Shown here: positions 5,041 to 5,972 of the stretch, piece after piece
Numbering within the stretch: the stretch's first letter is position 1
How the letters are laid out: every line of letters begins with the position of its first letter
Assembly (NCBI GenBank): GCA_025937115.1
Contig: JAICSB010000218.1
Coordinates: 1 to 5,972 of the forward strand
Length of the DNA: 5,972 nt
Source of the DNA: Pseudonocardiaceae bacterium
GTDB lineage: Bacteria > Actinomycetota > Actinomycetes > Mycobacteriales > Pseudonocardiaceae
Direction: 5' to 3'
Translations under genes and position numbers: made by a program
Notes under the pieces: model-generated
Database searches by the model: none
Seen by the model: only the letters and a program-made list of their open reading frames with translations
What the model was told of the DNA's origin: nothing

Positions 5041-5316
5041 CCGGGAGAACCAGAAGTCTCGTCCTGCTCATGAAACACGGTCAAGCCACCGGCCGGCCCA
5101 ACTGCCCGGCCAGCCGAGGAACCGAGCCGGACGCTTCCCTCTTCGAGAACGGCGTGACCGCAGCTGTGCCCGTCGATCACTAGCGCGCGTTCGCTGCGGG
5201 CGATGGCCTTGAGCCCAGTTACCCGGACATCACTGCACGGAATTGAGCCGCCGCGGGAAGGGCCTAAGGCAGCTGTTGACCGGTCGCCGGTGGCAGTCCG
5301 CACAGCGAAAACGAGC
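5041..5316. other. Gap between luxR and the DUF1326 gene
   Basis: Besides the promoter candidate, this stretch holds a minus-strand open frame (GTG 5303 to TGA 5037) that could encode up to 88 residues, including RSERALVIDGHSCGHAVLEE and SVRLGSSAGRAVGPAGG. I recognise no family, no ribosome site is convincing, and third positions are less GC-biased than in the flanking genes. A gene fragment or noncoding DNA is more likely than a gene. A short inverted repeat, GGCCGG (5091-5096) and CCGGCC (5106-5111), encloses a 9-base loop but has no T-run, so it is not a convincing terminator. Confidence 0.4.
5055..5084 (-). promoter_or_regulatory. Candidate sigma-70-type promoter for the DUF1326-DUF2182 operon
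   Basis: The minus strand has TTGACC (5079-5084) as a -35 element and GAGACT (5055-5060, fitting the loose actinobacterial -10 pattern xAxxxT) after an 18-base spacer. Transcription would begin near 5048, leaving a leader of about 25 bases that contains the ribosome site. The -10 is weak. Confidence 0.35.
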
Positions 5317-5367
5317 CCGCATACTCAACTGCGGCTGGTGATCCAGACCGCGATCTGGCTCCGGTTC
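5317..5367. repeat. LuxR-tail repeat, copy D (source-like, inside the luxR 3' end)
   Basis: The plus strand reads CCGCATACTCAACTGCGG, TGGTGATCCAGACCGCGATC and CTGGCTCCGGTTCGC. This is the reverse complement of the luxR codons N-R-S-Q-I-A-V-W-I-T-S-R-S and stop. It matches copy B in 45 of 49 bases and copy A over its first 31 or so. Here the second heptamer and the conserved leader are missing or too diverged to align firmly, so only the gene-tail half is shared. Confidence 0.8.
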
Positions 5368-5972
5368 GCAAGGTCGAGCTTGGTGAGGATGTGCTGCACG
5401 TGGTTCTGTGCGGTGCGCTCGGAGAGGTAGAGTCGGGCGGCGATCTCCCGGTTGGTCGGCCCCTGCGCCACCAGCGCGGCGACCTCGCGTTCCCGCGGCG
5501 TCAACGGCTCGGTCGGCGCCTGGCCGAGCCGGCCGGCCAGCTCCTGGGCGCGCGCCGCGAACGGCGCCATGCCGAGGGTCCTGGCTCGACCGGGCCGCGA
5601 TGCCCAGGTAAAGCTCAACTGGTCCGAGGTAGCCCGCGGCGCCCGCCCCGCCCGCGACATGGTGGCCGCGGTAACGGGCCAGCAACCCGCGTAGCGCCGC
5701 GACATCCTCGGCGGCGTCCATGGCCACGGCGACCACGATGCCGAGCGCGTAGCTGACGGTCGCCCCGTGGGTGGTCGGCTGCCACTGGGCGACCGGTCCC
5801 AGTGCTCGGTAGAGCCTGGCTGCCTCGGCACGCCGCCCGGCTGAGATCAGCACAACAGCCGGCGAGAGCGAGTAGATGACGCCGAAGGCCGGGCAGAAGT
5901 CTCGGGCGCCGACAGGTCCATCGAGGGCGTAGGCCGTCACCGAGCCGCTCGCCTCGGGACCGATGTGGCGGC
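5325..5972 (-). pseudogene. Large LuxR-type regulator, 3' part, with internal deletion and frameshift
   Basis: The frame entering at the right edge encodes helical TPR-like repeats typical of large LuxR (LAL/MalT-like or AAA-LuxR) regulators: SPAVVLISAGRRAEAARLYR, AMDAAEDVAALRGLLARYRG and GYLGPVELYLGIAA. It then breaks near 5580-5592. The family continuation appears in another frame as RTLGMAPFAARAQELAGRL, followed by the DNA-binding domain LTPREREVAALVAQG, TNREIAARLYLSERTAQNHV and ILTKLDLANRSQIAVWITSRS (5504 to the TGA at 5325). Family members normally have several further helices between GPVELYLG and LGMAP, so about 40-60 residues seem deleted together with a change of frame. The HTH itself is complete, with the normal NREIA and SERTAQNHV helices. 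The effector and ATPase domains, if present, lie beyond the window. The intact gene may have regulated adjacent modules through the TACTCAA-type sites, which is inference. Confidence 0.82.

Noticed and set aside
4465..5073. Plus-strand open frame of 202 codons
   Set aside because: Antisense shadow of the DUF1326 gene.
5091..5111. Inverted repeat GGCCGG...CCGGCC as a terminator
   Set aside because: Only 6 paired bases, no T-run on either strand, and chance occurrence is expected at this GC content.
5230..5580. Continuation of the TPR frame past the frameshift
   Set aside because: Beyond about 5580 this frame turns into Arg/Gly/Ala-rich sequence unlike the family, while the HTH is in another frame, so it is a shadow of the HTH-coding part.

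Overview
The window looks like chromosomal DNA of a high-GC actinomycete. The DNA is GC-rich with G/C-biased third codon positions, and several starts are GTG. The gene families (a mycothiol-dependent maleylpyruvate isomerase-type protein, a DUF1326/DUF2182 pair, a LuxR regulator with a C-terminal HTH, a short HicB with HicA) are common in actinobacteria. I cannot name a genus.

Layout, reading the minus strand from right to left, since nearly everything is transcribed that way. (1) 5325-5972: the 3' end of a large LuxR-type regulator, broken by an internal deletion plus frameshift. (2) 4420-5022 and 3604-4419: a tightly joined pair, a Cys-motif DUF1326 protein followed by a DUF2182 membrane protein. 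(3) 3296-3397: a possible 33-residue ORF of unknown meaning. (4) 2837-3281, plus strand: a hicBA toxin-antitoxin locus whose toxin gene lacks one base. (5) 1891-2484: a flavin oxidase gene with its middle removed, followed at 1606-1890 by the C-terminal part of an NTF2/SnoaL-like protein with no start codon. (6) 1434 down to 1: an apparently intact three-gene operon of a 96-residue unknown protein, a maleylpyruvate isomerase/SCP2-type protein and an FAD-dependent oxidoreductase that runs off the window.

The most unusual structure is a dispersed repeat. Around 1502-1597, 2544-2650 and 3410-3500 there are same-orientation copies of a sequence whose right half equals the last codons and stop region of the luxR gene at 5317-5367. 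Its left half is a conserved leader with two spaced TACTCAA-like heptamers. The repeats sit between the gene modules, so the window reads as module-repeat-module-repeat-module-repeat-module. This may reflect loss of former neighbouring luxR genes, duplication of a luxR-tail plus promoter unit, or recombination between repeats.

Two parts appear functional: the left operon (likely redox or thiol-linked metabolism of an unknown substrate) and the DUF1326-DUF2182 pair (possible metal handling, unproven). The rest is mostly gene remains: four damaged genes in about 4.4 kb. I see no tRNA, rRNA, CRISPR array, transposase or integrase.
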